Below, one piece after another: positions 7,389 to 16,694 of a stretch of DNA of 64,000 nt (positions within the stretch are counted from its first letter, which is position 1; every line of letters starts with the position of its first letter). The position numbers and the translations under genes were made by a program. Source of the DNA: Microbacterium commune (GTDB lineage Bacteria > Actinomycetota > Actinomycetes > Actinomycetales > Microbacteriaceae); the NCBI RefSeq assembly GCF_014836945.1, contig NZ_JACSPX010000001.1:1-64000 (forward strand). The letters are read 5' to 3'. Under the pieces are notes generated by a model. That model saw only the letters and a list, made by a program, of their open reading frames with translations, was not told the DNA's origin and did not search any database.

Positions 7389-8108
7389 ATGCGCCGCACG
7401 ATGACGACCTCCACGACCGACACCTCCTGGCTGGGCTCACTCATCGATGCGGTGATCAGCCTGATGGACATCATCGGTCCGATCGGGGCCGGCGTCGCGA
7501 TCGCCCTCGAGAATCTGTTTCCGCCGCTGCCGAGCGAGGCGATCCTCCCGATGGCGGGGATCGCCGCCCACGACGGCGCCTTCGGACTGTGGGAGGCCGT
7601 GGCGTGGACGACCGCGGGATCGCTCGTGGGAGCGCTCGCCCTGTACGGTCTGGGAGCGTGGCTGGGCCTGAGTCGACTGCGACGCATCGCGGATCGTCTT
7701 CCGCTGATCGACGTCTCCGACGTCGACCGCACGGTGGCCTGGTTCCACCGTCACGGCGGGAAGGCCGTCTTCTTCGGTCGGTTCGTGCCGATCTTCCGCA
7801 GCCTCATCTCGATCCCGGCCGGCGTCGCACGCATGCCGCTGTGGCGCTTCGGCGCGCTGACCACGCTCGGCAGCCTGATCTGGAACACCGCGTTCATCCT
7901 CTGCGGCTGGTTCCTCGGCTCGGGCTGGCACATCGTCGAGCAGTACGTGGACGTGGTGCAGAACGTCGTCATCGTGGTCGTCGTGGTGACGGCCGTCGTG
8001 TTCGCGGTCGTCCGCATCCGCTCCCTGCGGGCGGAGAAGCGGCACGGCGCATCGCCGGAGCCGAGCGACACGCGCACCGGCGAGCTGCCGGTGCGCTCCG
8101 GGCGCTGA
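7389..8108 (+). CDS. DedA/SNARE-associated family membrane protein
   Basis: A 239-aa DedA-family protein. Members are linked to flipping of undecaprenyl phosphate or phospholipids and to membrane homeostasis. The first span is followed by the family motif ALENLFPPLPSEAILPMAG. The second motif is FGRFVPIFRSLISIPAG, with the essential Arg residues. Long hydrophobic C-terminal spans end in a basic, hydrophilic tail. The start is uncertain: ATG 7389 and 7401 are both in frame, and GAGGG lies awkwardly for either. TAGACT at 7352-7357 is a plausible -10. Confidence 0.88.
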   Translation: MRRTMTTSTTDTSWLGSLIDAVISLMDIIGPIGAGVAIALENLFPPLPSEAILPMAGIAAHDGAFGLWEAVAWTTAGSLVGALALYGLGAWLGLSRLRRIADRLPLIDVSDVDRTVAWFHRHGGKAVFFGRFVPIFRSLISIPAGVARMPLWRFGALTTLGSLIWNTAFILCGWFLGSGWHIVEQYVDVVQNVVIVVVVVTAVVFAVVRIRSLRAEKRHGASPEPSDTRTGELPVRSGR

Positions 8109-8120
8109 CCGGCCGCGAGC

Positions 8121-8813
8121 TCAGTCGGAGAGCAGGTCCGGACGACGCGCGCGGGTGCGCTCGATCTGCTGCTCACGGCGCCAGGCCGCGATCGCACCGT
8201 GGTTGCCGCTGAGCAGGATCGGCGGCACCTCGCGGTCTCGCCACACCGACGGCTTCGTGTAGGAGGGATACTCCAGCAGTCCGTCCTCGTGCGACTCCTC
8301 GACCAGGCTCTCCGGGTTGCCGACGACGCCGGGGATGAGTCGCCCGATCGCCTCCACCATCGCCATCACGGCGACCTCTCCCCCGTTCAGCACGTAGTCG
8401 CCGAGGCTGATCAGGCGCACCTCGCCGAGCTCGGCGGCGTACTCGAAGACGCGCTCGTCGATCCCCTCGTAGCGCCCGCAGCCGAAGATCAGATGCTCGC
8501 GGGTGGCGAGATCGCGCGCAGTCGCCTGCGTGAAGACCTCGCCGGCGGGGGACGGGAAGATGATGGTCGGCCGGTCGGACGCCTCCGTCGCCGCGAGCTG
8601 ATCGAGTGCGAGCCCCCAGGGCTCAGGCTTCATCACCATGCCGGCGCCACCGCCGTACGGGGTGTCGTCGACGGTGCGGTGCCTGTCGGACGTCGAATCG
8701 CGCAGATCGTGGATGCGCAGATCCAGGATGCCGGAGTCACGCGCCTTGCCGAGAAGCGAGAGAGCGAGACCGTCGAAATACGACGGGAAGATCGATACGA
8801 CGTCGATTCTCAT
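8121..8813 (-). CDS. trmD: tRNA (guanine-N1-)-methyltransferase
   Basis: A 230-aa TrmD that methylates G37 of tRNAs reading CUN, CCN and CGG codons, preventing +1 frameshifts. The SPOUT trefoil-knot signatures are visible: [33 protein letters not shown] and [20 protein letters not shown] 8813 ([10 protein letters not shown]) is the conserved start; the frame extends upstream without support. It is the last gene of the rpsP-khpA-rimM-trmD operon, 16 bp after rimM. Confidence 0.96.
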   Translation of the reverse strand: MRIDVVSIFPSYFDGLALSLLGKARDSGILDLRIHDLRDSTSDRHRTVDDTPYGGGAGMVMKPEPWGLALDQLAATEASDRPTIIFPSPAGEVFTQATARDLATREHLIFGCGRYEGIDERVFEYAAELGEVRLISLGDYVLNGGEVAVMAMVEAIGRLIPGVVGNPESLVEESHEDGLLEYPSYTKPSVWRDREVPPILLSGNHGAIAAWRREQQIERTRARRPDLLSD

Positions 8814-8829
8814 CCGCGGAGGCCGTCGC

Positions 8830-9393
8830 TCACTCAGATGGCGCGTCGTCACCCGAATCCGCTGCCGGAAGCTCCTCGAAGAGCCCGGCGGGCGGCGTGA
8901 CGGTGACACGGCCGGCGGCGACGTCGACGGTGGGAACGATGGCTTCGACGAACGGCACCATCACCTCGCCCGACTCGGTCTTCACGATCAGGAGATCCTG
9001 CGCCGGCAGATGCTCGACCCTCGCGACGCGACCGACGACGACGTCGTCGCGCAGCACGTCGAGACCGACGAGCTGGTGCGCGTACCACGCGTCGTCCTCG
9101 ACCTCGTCGTCCTCATCCATCCAGAGGATGGCGCGGACGAGCGACTCCGCCGCATCGCGGTCGTCGACGCCGTCGAGGAACACGACGGAGTTGCCGTTCA
9201 TCACCCGGTACTCGCGGATCGTGACGGTCTTGCCGTGCCAGCTGGATGCCTCAGGCACCTGCAGCGTGAACTCGGCGCCCGGGACGAAGCGGCGCTCCGG
9301 ATTGTCGGTGTACAGCTCGAGCTTCAACGCGCCCTTGAGGCCGTGCGCCTTGAGCAGCCGGCCGACGCGGAGCTGATTCTTCTCGGCGGCCAC
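8830..9393 (-). CDS. rimM: 16S rRNA processing protein RimM
   Basis: A 187-aa RimM, an assembly factor that binds S19 and matures the 30S head. The N-terminal domain has [25 protein letters not shown]. The C-terminal PRC-barrel has [11 protein letters not shown], and ends in [28 protein letters not shown] with an acidic tail. It starts 1 nt after the khpA stop region and precedes trmD, the usual ribosome-maturation operon order. Confidence 0.95.
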   Translation of the reverse strand: MAAEKNQLRVGRLLKAHGLKGALKLELYTDNPERRFVPGAEFTLQVPEASSWHGKTVTIREYRVMNGNSVVFLDGVDDRDAAESLVRAILWMDEDDEVEDDAWYAHQLVGLDVLRDDVVVGRVARVEHLPAQDLLIVKTESGEVMVPFVEAIVPTVDVAAGRVTVTPPAGLFEELPAADSGDDAPSE

Positions 9394-9394
9394 G

Positions 9395-9625
9395 TCAGTC
9401 GTCCGCGACGTCGACGCGGACGCGACGTCCGTCGGCGAGGGCGGAGATGAGGGTGCGCAGCGCCTTGGCGGTGCGGCCGCCGCGCCCGATCACGCGACCA
9501 CGGTCATCCGGGTGCACGTGCACCTCGAGGAGGTCGCCACGGGGCGACGCGGATGCGGTGATGCGGACATCGTCGGGGTGATCGACGATCCCCTTGACGA
9601 CGTGTTCGAGCGCGGCGGCGAGCAC
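9395..9625 (-). CDS. khpA: KH-domain RNA-binding protein KhpA
   Basis: A 76-aa single KH domain. The RNA-binding GxxG loop is in RVIGRGGRTAKALRTL. KhpA usually pairs with KhpB/Jag and affects cell division and RNA metabolism in Gram-positive bacteria. The size and its place between rpsP and rimM are standard. The start at 9625 lies 6 bp after rpsP, within the same operon. Confidence 0.93.
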   Translation of the reverse strand: MLAAALEHVVKGIVDHPDDVRITASASPRGDLLEVHVHPDDRGRVIGRGGRTAKALRTLISALADGRRVRVDVADD

Positions 9626-9631
9626 AGCGGA

Positions 9632-10060
9632 TTACTCTGCGTCGGCGGCGGGAGCCTCAGCGGCCTCCGCGTCGGCGGGAGCGTCGGCCGGGGCCTCCTC
9701 GGCCTTCTTCTCGGCCTTGGGCTTGATGACCGACTTCTTGGCGGAGTCGATCTCGAACGGCGCCTTCGGCTCGGCGACCTGAACCGTGGACTTCGCGTCC
9801 TTGTCGCCCTTGAACTTGCCCCAGTCGCCGGTGAGCTTCAGCAGCGCCGCGACCTGCTCGGTCGGCTGAGCGCCGACGGACAGCCAGTACTGCGCGCGCT
9901 CCGAGTCGACCTCGATGAACGAGGGGTGCTCGGTGGGGTGGTACTTGCCGATCTCCTCGATCACGCGACCGTCGCGCTTGGTGCGCGAGTCGGCGACGAC
10001 GATGCGGTAGTGCGGTGCACGGATCTTGCCCATGCGCTTGAGACGGATCTTGACAGCCAC
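9632..10060 (-). CDS. rpsP: 30S ribosomal protein S16
   Basis: A 142-aa S16. The core ([42 protein letters not shown]) occupies the first 80 residues. The C-terminal extension is rich in Ala, Glu, Asp and Lys, as in many actinobacteria. The start is GTG 10060, supported by AGGAGA 3-8 nt upstream and by the conserved [10 protein letters not shown]-terminus. It heads the operon with khpA, rimM and trmD. Confidence 0.96.
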   Translation of the reverse strand: MAVKIRLKRMGKIRAPHYRIVVADSRTKRDGRVIEEIGKYHPTEHPSFIEVDSERAQYWLSVGAQPTEQVAALLKLTGDWGKFKGDKDAKSTVQVAEPKAPFEIDSAKKSVIKPKAEKKAEEAPADAPADAEAAEAPAADAE

Positions 10061-10156
10061 GATTCTCCTGAATGGTGTGGAAAGAAAGATGAACCGGTCG
10101 CCTGGAGAGTGGGGTGCACATCCGGCGGAAGCTCTGTACGGGGTGACGAATGCTGG

Positions 10157-10188
10157 ATAGAGGGTCGAGCAGCCGTCCGACCCTCTAT
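10157..10188 (-). repeat. 11-bp perfect inverted repeat upstream of rpsP
   Basis: Arms ATAGAGGGTCG (10157-10167) and CGACCCTCTAT (10178-10188) enclose a 10-nt loop. On the minus strand the repeat begins within the AGAATAG promoter-like motif. If that motif is the -10, the hairpin would start at the 5' end of the rpsP mRNA about 120 nt before the start codon. It could control rpsP expression or protect the 5' end. Confidence 0.5.
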
Positions 10189-10195
10189 TCTGCCA
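10185..10195 (-). promoter_or_regulatory. Promoter-like 11-mer upstream of rpsP, shared with rplS
   Basis: TGGCAGAATAG on the minus strand is identical to the 11-mer upstream of rplS. It overlaps the distal arm of the inverted repeat, so promoter and hairpin are fused. Confidence 0.4.
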
Positions 10196-10269
10196 GATCC
10201 GGCCGCCGTCCGCGAAACGACACGACACGGTGCGCGCAGCGAGTCGGCCGTGCGTGTCAGACTGTGCGC

Positions 10270-11418
10270 GTGCCGATCGAATTCGCCTCCTCCGCTCGTT
10301 CGACAGTGGGGCTGGAGTGGGAGGTCATGCTCGCAGACCCCACCACCGGAGATCTCGTCGGCCGCGCACCCGAGCTGCTCACCCTTCTCGAACGGCAGAG
10401 CGCCCCGGAACGCCACACCGTCACCGGCGAGCTGCTCACGAACACCATCGAGGTGACCAGCGGCGTCGGCGCCACGGTAGCCGACGCGGTCGACGATGTC
10501 GCCGCCGCCATCGCGGCGGTGCGCCGATCGACCGATCCTGCCGGGATAGAGCTGCTGTCGGCCGGCAGCCATCCCTTCGCCCAGTGGTTCGATCAGCGCG
10601 TGACTGACAAGAACCGCTATCGCAAGCTCATCGAGCGCACCCAGTGGTGGGGTCGGAACATGATGATCTGGGGCATCCATGTGCATGTCGGTGTCGACGA
10701 CCGGGCGAAGGTCGTGCCGATCATGGGCGCGCTGGCGGGATTCCTCCCCCACCTTCAGGCGCTCTCCGCCTCGAGCCCGTACTGGGCCGGCGAGCGGACG
10801 GGCTACGCGTCGAACCGGGCGCTCGTGTTCCAGCAGCTGCCCACCGCCGGGCTCCCCTGGTCGATATCGAGCTGGCAGGAGTTCGAGACCTTCGTCGACG
10901 ACATGACCCGCACGGGGGTGATGGAGGATCCGTCCGAGATCCGGTGGGATGTCCGGCCCGCACCGAAGTGGGGCACGATCGAGGTCCGCGCGTGCGACGG
11001 CATGTCGACGTTGAGCGAACTGGCCTCCGTCGCCGCACTCACCCAGACGCTCGTGGAGTTCTTCTCCCGCGAACTCGATGAGGGCAGGCCTCTGCCGACG
11101 CTTCAGCCCTGGTTCCATCGGGAGAACAAGTGGCGGGCGGCTCGATACGGCCTGGATGCCAGGGTGATCGTCGATCGCGCCGGATCGCAGGTGCCGGTGC
11201 GCGAGCACATCACCGCCGTCGTCGAGGATCTGATGCCGATCGCCGCCGATCTGCGCTGCACGCAGGAGCTGCAGGGTGTGCGCACGATCGTCGAGCAGGG
11301 GGCGAGCTATTCGCGCCAGCTCGCGGCGGCCGACGCGGCGGGCGGCGACCTGCGCCAGGTCGTTCAGCATCTCATCCGGGAGTTCCGGGCGGGGCCCGAC
11401 CGCTCGGTCCTCGCCTGA
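10270..11418 (+). CDS. YbdK-type carboxylate-amine ligase (glutamate-cysteine ligase 2 family)
   Basis: A 382-aa member of the GCS2/YbdK ATP-grasp-like family. E. coli YbdK has weak glutamate-cysteine ligase activity; in actinobacteria the true substrate is uncertain. Motifs seen are [52 protein letters not shown] and [13 protein letters not shown]. The start is probably GTG 10270 ([18 protein letters not shown]); GTG 10264 is an alternative. CAGACT lies 6 nt before GTG 10270, close to the leaderless pattern. The gene stands alone between rpsP and the glycerol regulator, on the opposite strand from both. Confidence 0.85.
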   Translation: MPIEFASSARSTVGLEWEVMLADPTTGDLVGRAPELLTLLERQSAPERHTVTGELLTNTIEVTSGVGATVADAVDDVAAAIAAVRRSTDPAGIELLSAGSHPFAQWFDQRVTDKNRYRKLIERTQWWGRNMMIWGIHVHVGVDDRAKVVPIMGALAGFLPHLQALSASSPYWAGERTGYASNRALVFQQLPTAGLPWSISSWQEFETFVDDMTRTGVMEDPSEIRWDVRPAPKWGTIEVRACDGMSTLSELASVAALTQTLVEFFSRELDEGRPLPTLQPWFHRENKWRAARYGLDARVIVDRAGSQVPVREHITAVVEDLMPIAADLRCTQELQGVRTIVEQGASYSRQLAAADAAGGDLRQVVQHLIREFRAGPDRSVLA

Positions 11419-11460
11419 GGCGCCGCGCGCTCCGCCCATCGGAGCGGTGGTCCTGATGGA

Positions 11461-12429
11461 TCAGTCGCTGTCGAGCAGCCTGCGAGCCAGCGCGTCATCG
11501 AGGACGACGTCCGTGATGAGTCCCGCTCCGATCGCGGCCTTGAGCGAGCCGAGCTTCGCCGCGCCCGAGACGACGCACACGCGGCGCGGCACACGCCTCA
11601 GCCGGTCGAGTCCGGGCCCGGTAGAACGTGCATTGAGGCGCACATCGCGCCAGGTCCCGTCTGCGCGGAAGAACACCGTCGCGACATCGCCGATGACCGC
11701 GTCCTCCTTCAGGCTGCCGTAGTCGTCGCGGCCGAGATAGCCGCCGACGTAGACCCGACTGGGCACATCGGCCTCAGGCGAGCCCAGACCGAACACGGCG
11801 ATGTCCATCTTGGCCTGGAAGGCGAGCACCCGCCGGGTGCTGCGCTCGCGCCACATCGCCTCTCGGGTGTCGGGACTGTCGAAGAACGCGGGGACGGGGA
11901 ACTGCTCGACCTGGGCGCCGAAGGCGTGACCGAAGCGCTGCAGGATGTCGCTGGAGTACTCCAGACCGCTCGTCTGCGTGTTGCCTGCGCCGTTGAGCTG
12001 CACGAAGGTCGTCCCGTGGGTCTCCTTGGGGATCAGCGCCCGACTGACGGCGCTGATCGTGGAGCCCCAGGCGACCCCCGCGACCATGTTCGAGTCGATG
12101 AACTGCGACAGCAGGCGCCCGGCGGTGAGCGCGACGCGCTCCAGTCGCTCGACCTCGCTGACCCGCTCCGGGATCGGGGCGATGTGAGCGGTGATCCCGT
12201 GCCGCTCGTTGAGTCGCTGCTCGAGCATCCCCAGCCGCTCCAGCGGCGAATGGATACGGATGTCGACCAGGCCCACCTCCCGGGCGAAGCTGAGCAGACG
12301 GGACACCGATGATCGGGAGGTGCCGAGCTCGCGAGCGATGACCTCCATCGTCTGGTCCTGCATGTAATACAGCTGAGCCGCGGTCAGCGCCGCGATCAGC
12401 TTCCGGTCGCGTGCGGCGTCCGTTGTCAT
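11461..12429 (-). CDS. SorC-family transcriptional regulator of the glycerol genes
   Basis: A 322-aa SorC/DeoR-type sugar-binding regulator. The N-terminal HTH includes YYMQDQTMEVIARELGTSRSSVSRLLSFARE, residues about 20-52. The C-terminal effector domain has VAGVAWGSTISAVSRAL and GSPEADVPSRVYVGGYLGRDDYGSLKEDAVIGDVATVFF, typical of phosphosugar binding. The start ATG 12429 has GGAGG 6-7 nt upstream. It diverges from glpD-glpF-glpK with a palindrome in the 100-bp gap, so it most likely controls that operon. The inducer may be glycerol-3-phosphate, by inference only. Confidence 0.88.
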   Translation of the reverse strand: MTTDAARDRKLIAALTAAQLYYMQDQTMEVIARELGTSRSSVSRLLSFAREVGLVDIRIHSPLERLGMLEQRLNERHGITAHIAPIPERVSEVERLERVALTAGRLLSQFIDSNMVAGVAWGSTISAVSRALIPKETHGTTFVQLNGAGNTQTSGLEYSSDILQRFGHAFGAQVEQFPVPAFFDSPDTREAMWRERSTRRVLAFQAKMDIAVFGLGSPEADVPSRVYVGGYLGRDDYGSLKEDAVIGDVATVFFRADGTWRDVRLNARSTGPGLDRLRRVPRRVCVVSGAAKLGSLKAAIGAGLITDVVLDDALARRLLDSD

Positions 12430-12450
12430 GTCGTCCTCCGCGCCGATTCT

Positions 12451-12480
12451 TGCACATATGTGCATCCGGGTTGCACGTGT
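12451..12480. promoter_or_regulatory. Candidate operator between the SorC regulator and glpD
   Basis: TGCACATATGTGCA (12451-12464) is a perfect 14-bp palindrome. A second half-site, TTGCACGTGT, follows at 12471-12480, 20 bp from the first TTGCAC. The spacing of the TTGCAC units (12450 and 12471) is two helical turns, suiting cooperative binding of a SorC tetramer. Confidence 0.7.
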
Positions 12481-12499
12481 CGCTCTTCGGGTCGATGCT
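12471..12499 (+). promoter_or_regulatory. Possible glpD promoter
   Basis: TTGCAC (12471-12476) and GATGCT (12494-12499) are separated by 17 bp. The -35 lies within the second operator half-site, so bound regulator would block polymerase. The -10 is weak. Confidence 0.4.
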
Positions 12500-12529
12500 G
12501 AGAACATCCAGAGAAGAGGGAGGTCGAAG

Positions 12530-14248
12530 ATGATCGAGTCGACGCACTCATCACGTGAACGCCAGCAGGTCGAAGCCGTCCGCGAGTCGGGACGCACCAC
12601 GGTTCTCATCATCGGTGCGGGGATCAACGGTATCTCCACGTTCCGCGATCTCGCCCTCCAGGGCGTGGACGTGCTTCTCGTCGAACGCGGCGACTTCGCC
12701 TCCGGGGCCTCGGCAGCTTCGAGCCACATGATCCACGGCGGCATCCGCTATCTCGAGAACGGCGAGTTCCGCCTCGTGCGGGAATCCGTCCAGGAGCGCA
12801 ACGGCCTGCTCAAGATCGCGCCGCACTACGTCAAGCCCCTGCAGACGACCATCCCGATCTACTCGACATTCTCTGGCATCCTCTCCGCACCGCTGCGCTT
12901 CCTCACGCACCGCAGCGGAAAGCCGCAGGAGCGCGGCGCCTTCCTGATCAAGGTCGGGCTCACCATCTACGACACGTTCTCTCGCGATGGCGGGGTCGTC
13001 CCCCGCCACCGTTTCCTCGGACGCAAGCGCTCGTTGTCGGAGCTGCCCGCGCTCGACCCGAAGATCAAGTACACCGCCACGTACTACGACGCTTCGATGC
13101 ACGACCCGGAGCGTCTCGCGCTGGACGTGCTGCAGGACGGACGGGCCGCGCACCCTGGCGCCGTGGCGCTCAACTACGTCGAGGCCGTCGGCCGCACCGC
13201 AGAGGGCGTGCTGCTGCGCGACCTCGAGACCGGCACCGAGTTCACGGTGTCGGCCGACGTGGTCGTCAACGCCTCGGGTCCGTGGACCGACCTCACCAAC
13301 GACGCCCTCGGCGAGGAGACCCGCTTCATGGGCGGCACCAAGGGGTCGCACATCGTGCTGGATCACCCGGAGCTGCTCGACGCGACCGGCGGGCGGGAGA
13401 TCTTCTTCGAGCACTCCGACGGACGCATCGTGCTCATCTATCCGCTCAAGGGCCGCGTGCTCGTCGGCACGACCGACATCGACGCCGACCCTCGGGAGGT
13501 GCCGGTGTGCACGGAGGAGGAGATCGACTACTTCTTCGACCTCATCCATCACGTGTTCCCGTCCATCCCGGTATCGCGCGATCAGATCGTCTTCACGTTC
13601 TCGGGCATCCGTCCGCTCCCCCGCCACGAGGACACTGCGCCCGGGTTCGTCTCGCGCGACTACCGGGTCGAGGTCGACCGCGACGGAGACGTCCCCCTGG
13701 TCAGCCTCGTCGGCGGCAAGTGGACCACGTTCCGCGCCCTCGGCGAATCGCTCTCCGACGTCGTGCTCGGTCTGATCGGTCGCGGCCGCCGAGTGTCGAC
13801 TGTCGGCCGCGCGATCGGCGGCGGACAGGGCTTCCCGCGCACCGCGCGCGCCCGGCACAGCTGGATCGAGCAGAACCTTTCCGGCGCCGGCGACCGGGCC
13901 GAGCGCCTGCTGACCCGATACGGCACGCACGCGGCTGACGTATGGCAGTTCATCCAGGAGGGCGATGACGCTCCGCTCGCCGACGGTGACCTTTCGACCC
14001 GAGAGCTGATGTGGATGATCGAACGCGAGCACGCGGTCCGACTGCAGGATGTCATCCTGCGCCGCACCAGTCTCGCCTTCACCGGTGAGGTCACCGGCGA
14101 GGTGCTCGTCGAACTGACCGATGCGATGGCGCCTCTCCTCGGTTGGGATGACGGACGTCGCATCGCCGAGCTCGAAGACACGCGCTCGCTGCTCAACGAC
14201 CGACACGGCCTCGACGTTCCCGCTCTTCCGTCGCATCAGAACGGCTGA
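12530..14248 (+). CDS. glpD: Aerobic glycerol-3-phosphate dehydrogenase
   Basis: A 572-aa FAD-dependent, membrane-associated enzyme that oxidises glycerol-3-phosphate to dihydroxyacetone phosphate and feeds electrons to menaquinone. The N-terminal FAD fold is VLIIGAGINGISTFRDLALQG. ASSHMIHGGIRYLENGEF and SGIRPLPRHEDTAPG are family motifs. The C-terminal cap domain follows about residue 410. The start ATG 12530 has GAGGGAGG upstream. It is the first gene of glpD-glpF-glpK. The 87-bp gap before glpF shows no obvious terminator. Confidence 0.95.
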   Translation: MIESTHSSRERQQVEAVRESGRTTVLIIGAGINGISTFRDLALQGVDVLLVERGDFASGASAASSHMIHGGIRYLENGEFRLVRESVQERNGLLKIAPHYVKPLQTTIPIYSTFSGILSAPLRFLTHRSGKPQERGAFLIKVGLTIYDTFSRDGGVVPRHRFLGRKRSLSELPALDPKIKYTATYYDASMHDPERLALDVLQDGRAAHPGAVALNYVEAVGRTAEGVLLRDLETGTEFTVSADVVVNASGPWTDLTNDALGEETRFMGGTKGSHIVLDHPELLDATGGREIFFEHSDGRIVLIYPLKGRVLVGTTDIDADPREVPVCTEEEIDYFFDLIHHVFPSIPVSRDQIVFTFSGIRPLPRHEDTAPGFVSRDYRVEVDRDGDVPLVSLVGGKWTTFRALGESLSDVVLGLIGRGRRVSTVGRAIGGGQGFPRTARARHSWIEQNLSGAGDRAERLLTRYGTHAADVWQFIQEGDDAPLADGDLSTRELMWMIEREHAVRLQDVILRRTSLAFTGEVTGEVLVELTDAMAPLLGWDDGRRIAELEDTRSLLNDRHGLDVPALPSHQNG

Positions 14249-14335
14249 AGCACCGACCGTCGCCTCCCCGCGACATGAATTCACCCATTGCCCGCGCCGG
14301 GGAGAGCGCGCGCAGCACGAAAGGTCAATGAAGAC

Positions 14336-15088
14336 ATGACTGATGTCAATCTCGGGTTGTACTTCCTCTCCGAGTTCGTCGGAACAGCGATGCTGCTCCT
14401 GCTCGGCTGCGGCGTGGTCGCCAACGTCGCGCTCGCCAAGACCAAGGGCTTCGCAGGCGGATTCCTCATGGTCAACTGGGGATGGGGGCTCGCCGTGTTC
14501 GCCGGTGTGCTGGCCTCCGCGTACTCCGGCGCGATCATCAACCCCGCCGTCGGTCTCGGCCTGCTGATCGCCGGCAAGATCACCTTCGTCGCGTTCCTGG
14601 TCGCGACGGCGGCGGAGCTGCTGGGTGCCATCGTCGGCGCCGTTCTCGTGTGGCTCGCCTACAAGCAGCACTTCGATGACGAGCCCGAGCCCGCGAACAA
14701 GCTCGGCGTGTTCTCGACCGGGCCCGCGATCCGCTCGTACGGCTGGAACCTCGTCACCGAGATCATCGGCACGTTCGTGCTGATGTTCGTCATCTTCGCC
14801 TTCGCAGACTACGGCGACATCCAGGTGGGCACCCCCGGCGGCCTCGGCCCGCTCACCGCTCTGCCTGTCGCACTGCTCGTGGTCGGCATCGGCGCCTCGC
14901 TCGGTGGTCCCACCGGATACGCCATCAACCCGGCCCGTGACCTCGGACCCCGCATCGCCCACGCGATCCTGCCGATCAAGGGCAAGGGCTCCAGCGACTG
15001 GTCGTACTCGTGGGTGCCGGTCGTCGGCCCGTTCATCGGCGCGGCGATCGCTGCGCTCCTCGCACCGGCTCTGCTGAGCCTCGCCTGA
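14336..15088 (+). CDS. glpF: Glycerol uptake facilitator (MIP/aquaglyceroporin)
   Basis: A 250-aa aquaglyceroporin that passes glycerol across the membrane by diffusion. The two half-helix NPA motifs are seen: NPAVGLG near residue 67 and NPARDLGPR near residue 201. The Asp after the second NPAR is the GlpF-type signature separating glycerol channels from water channels. Six spans are predicted. The start is ATG 14336 ([10 protein letters not shown]); an overlapping ATG at 14328 stops after three codons. Only a weak ribosome site precedes it. Confidence 0.95.
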   Translation: MTDVNLGLYFLSEFVGTAMLLLLGCGVVANVALAKTKGFAGGFLMVNWGWGLAVFAGVLASAYSGAIINPAVGLGLLIAGKITFVAFLVATAAELLGAIVGAVLVWLAYKQHFDDEPEPANKLGVFSTGPAIRSYGWNLVTEIIGTFVLMFVIFAFADYGDIQVGTPGGLGPLTALPVALLVVGIGASLGGPTGYAINPARDLGPRIAHAILPIKGKGSSDWSYSWVPVVGPFIGAAIAALLAPALLSLA

Positions 15089-15116
15089 CCCGTATCGATT
15101 TCAAAGGAGAGACACC

Positions 15117-16631
15117 ATGGCTGAATACATCATCGCTATCGATCAGGGCACCACGTCGAGCCGTGCGATCATCTTCGACCGCAAGGGCAGCATCATCGCC
15201 ACCGGTCAGAAGGAGCACGAGCAGATCCTGCCCAGGGCCGGCTGGGTCGAGCACGACGCGCTGGAGATCTGGCGCAACGTGCAGGAGGTCATCGGCCTGG
15301 CGCTGAGCCGCGCCGACCTGACCCGCCACGACATCGCCGCCGTCGGCATCACCAACCAGCGCGAGACCGCGGTGGTGTGGGACAGGAACACCGGCAAGCC
15401 GATCTACAACGCGATCGTCTGGCAGGACACCCGCACGCAGGAGATCGTCGACCGACTCGCGGCCGACGGTGGTGTGGAGCGGTTCAAGCCGGTCGTCGGT
15501 CTGCCATTGGCGACCTACTTCTCGGGAACGAAGATCGCCTGGATCCTGGAGAACGTCGAGGGCGCACGCGAGAAGGCGGAGGCCAGCGACCTGATGTTCG
15601 GCACGACCGACTGCTGGGTTCTCTGGAACCTCACCGGCGGCGTCGACGGAGGCGTGCACGCGACGGACGTCACCAACGCGTCGCGCACCATGTTCATGGA
15701 CCTGGAGACCCTGGAGTGGCGGGACGACATCCTCGAGGCCTTCGGTGTGCCGCGCTCGATGATGCCGGAGATCCGCTCGTCGTCGGAGGTGTACGGCACC
15801 GCAGAGGACTCCTCGCTGCTGCGCGAGACCCCGATCGCCGGCATCCTGGGCGACCAGCAGGCCGCCACGTTCGGACAGGCCGCGTTCGACAAGGGCGAGA
15901 GCAAGAACACCTACGGCACGGGCTGCTTCCTGATCTTCAACACGGGTGAAGAGGTCGTGCACTCCAAGAACGGTCTGCTCACCACGGTCGGATACAAGCT
16001 GGGCGACGGTCCCACGCACTATGCGCTGGAGGGGTCGATCGCGGTCACCGGATCGCTGATCCAGTGGCTGCGCGACCAGCTCGGGATCATCGGCTCGGCG
16101 CCCGAGGTGGAGGATCTCGCCCGTCAGGTGGATGACAACGGCGGCGTGTACATCGTGCCGGCGTTCTCGGGACTGTTCGCCCCGTACTGGCGTCCGGACG
16201 CGCGCGGCGCGATCGTGGGCCTGACGCGGTACTCCAACAAGAACCACATCGCCCGCGCGGCGCTCGAGGCGGTCGCGTTCCAGACGCGCGACGTGCTCGA
16301 CGCGGTGAACGCGGATGCCGGAGTCGATCTCTCCGAGCTCAAGGTCGACGGCGGCATGGTCGCGAACGACGCGCTCATGCAGTTCCAGGCCGATGTGCTC
16401 GGTGTGCCGGTCGTGCGCCCCGTGGTCGCCGAGACCACCGCACTCGGTGCCGCCTACGCGGCGGGGCTCGCCGTGGGCTTCTGGAACGGGCTGGATGACC
16501 TGTCCGCGAACTGGCAGGAGGACAAGCGCTGGGAGCCGACCATGGATGCCGAGGAGCGCGACCGTCAGCTGCGCCTCTGGCGCAAGGCCGTCTCGAAGTC
16601 GATGGACTGGGTCGACGCCGACGTGAGGTGA
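15117..16631 (+). CDS. glpK: Glycerol kinase
   Basis: A 504-aa FGGY-family kinase that phosphorylates glycerol to glycerol-3-phosphate, trapping what enters through GlpF. Motifs are [28 protein letters not shown], the FGGY signature region [26 protein letters not shown] and the adenosine motif [19 protein letters not shown]. The start ATG 15117 has AAAGGAGA 6 nt upstream. It is the last gene of the glp operon, closed by a strong terminator. Confidence 0.97.
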   Translation: MAEYIIAIDQGTTSSRAIIFDRKGSIIATGQKEHEQILPRAGWVEHDALEIWRNVQEVIGLALSRADLTRHDIAAVGITNQRETAVVWDRNTGKPIYNAIVWQDTRTQEIVDRLAADGGVERFKPVVGLPLATYFSGTKIAWILENVEGAREKAEASDLMFGTTDCWVLWNLTGGVDGGVHATDVTNASRTMFMDLETLEWRDDILEAFGVPRSMMPEIRSSSEVYGTAEDSSLLRETPIAGILGDQQAATFGQAAFDKGESKNTYGTGCFLIFNTGEEVVHSKNGLLTTVGYKLGDGPTHYALEGSIAVTGSLIQWLRDQLGIIGSAPEVEDLARQVDDNGGVYIVPAFSGLFAPYWRPDARGAIVGLTRYSNKNHIARAALEAVAFQTRDVLDAVNADAGVDLSELKVDGGMVANDALMQFQADVLGVPVVRPVVAETTALGAAYAAGLAVGFWNGLDDLSANWQEDKRWEPTMDAEERDRQLRLWRKAVSKSMDWVDADVR

Positions 16632-16643
16632 TCCGCGAATGAC

Positions 16644-16679
16644 GAAGCGGGCCCGGAGAGCGATCTCCGGGCCCGCTTC
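16644..16679. terminator. Bidirectional terminator between glpK and ffh
   Basis: A perfect 16-bp stem (GAAGCGGGCCCGGAGA and its complement) with a GCGA loop lies between the convergent glpK and ffh genes. It has no long T tract, but the stem is strong and correctly placed to end both transcripts. Confidence 0.8.
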
Positions 16680-16694
16680 CGTCTGCGCGGACGA

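Noticed and set aside
12551..14962. An 803-codon frame on the minus strand across glpD and glpF
   Set aside because: It lies opposite two well-supported genes and its composition (Asp, Gly, Arg, Val, His) is that of an antisense shadow.
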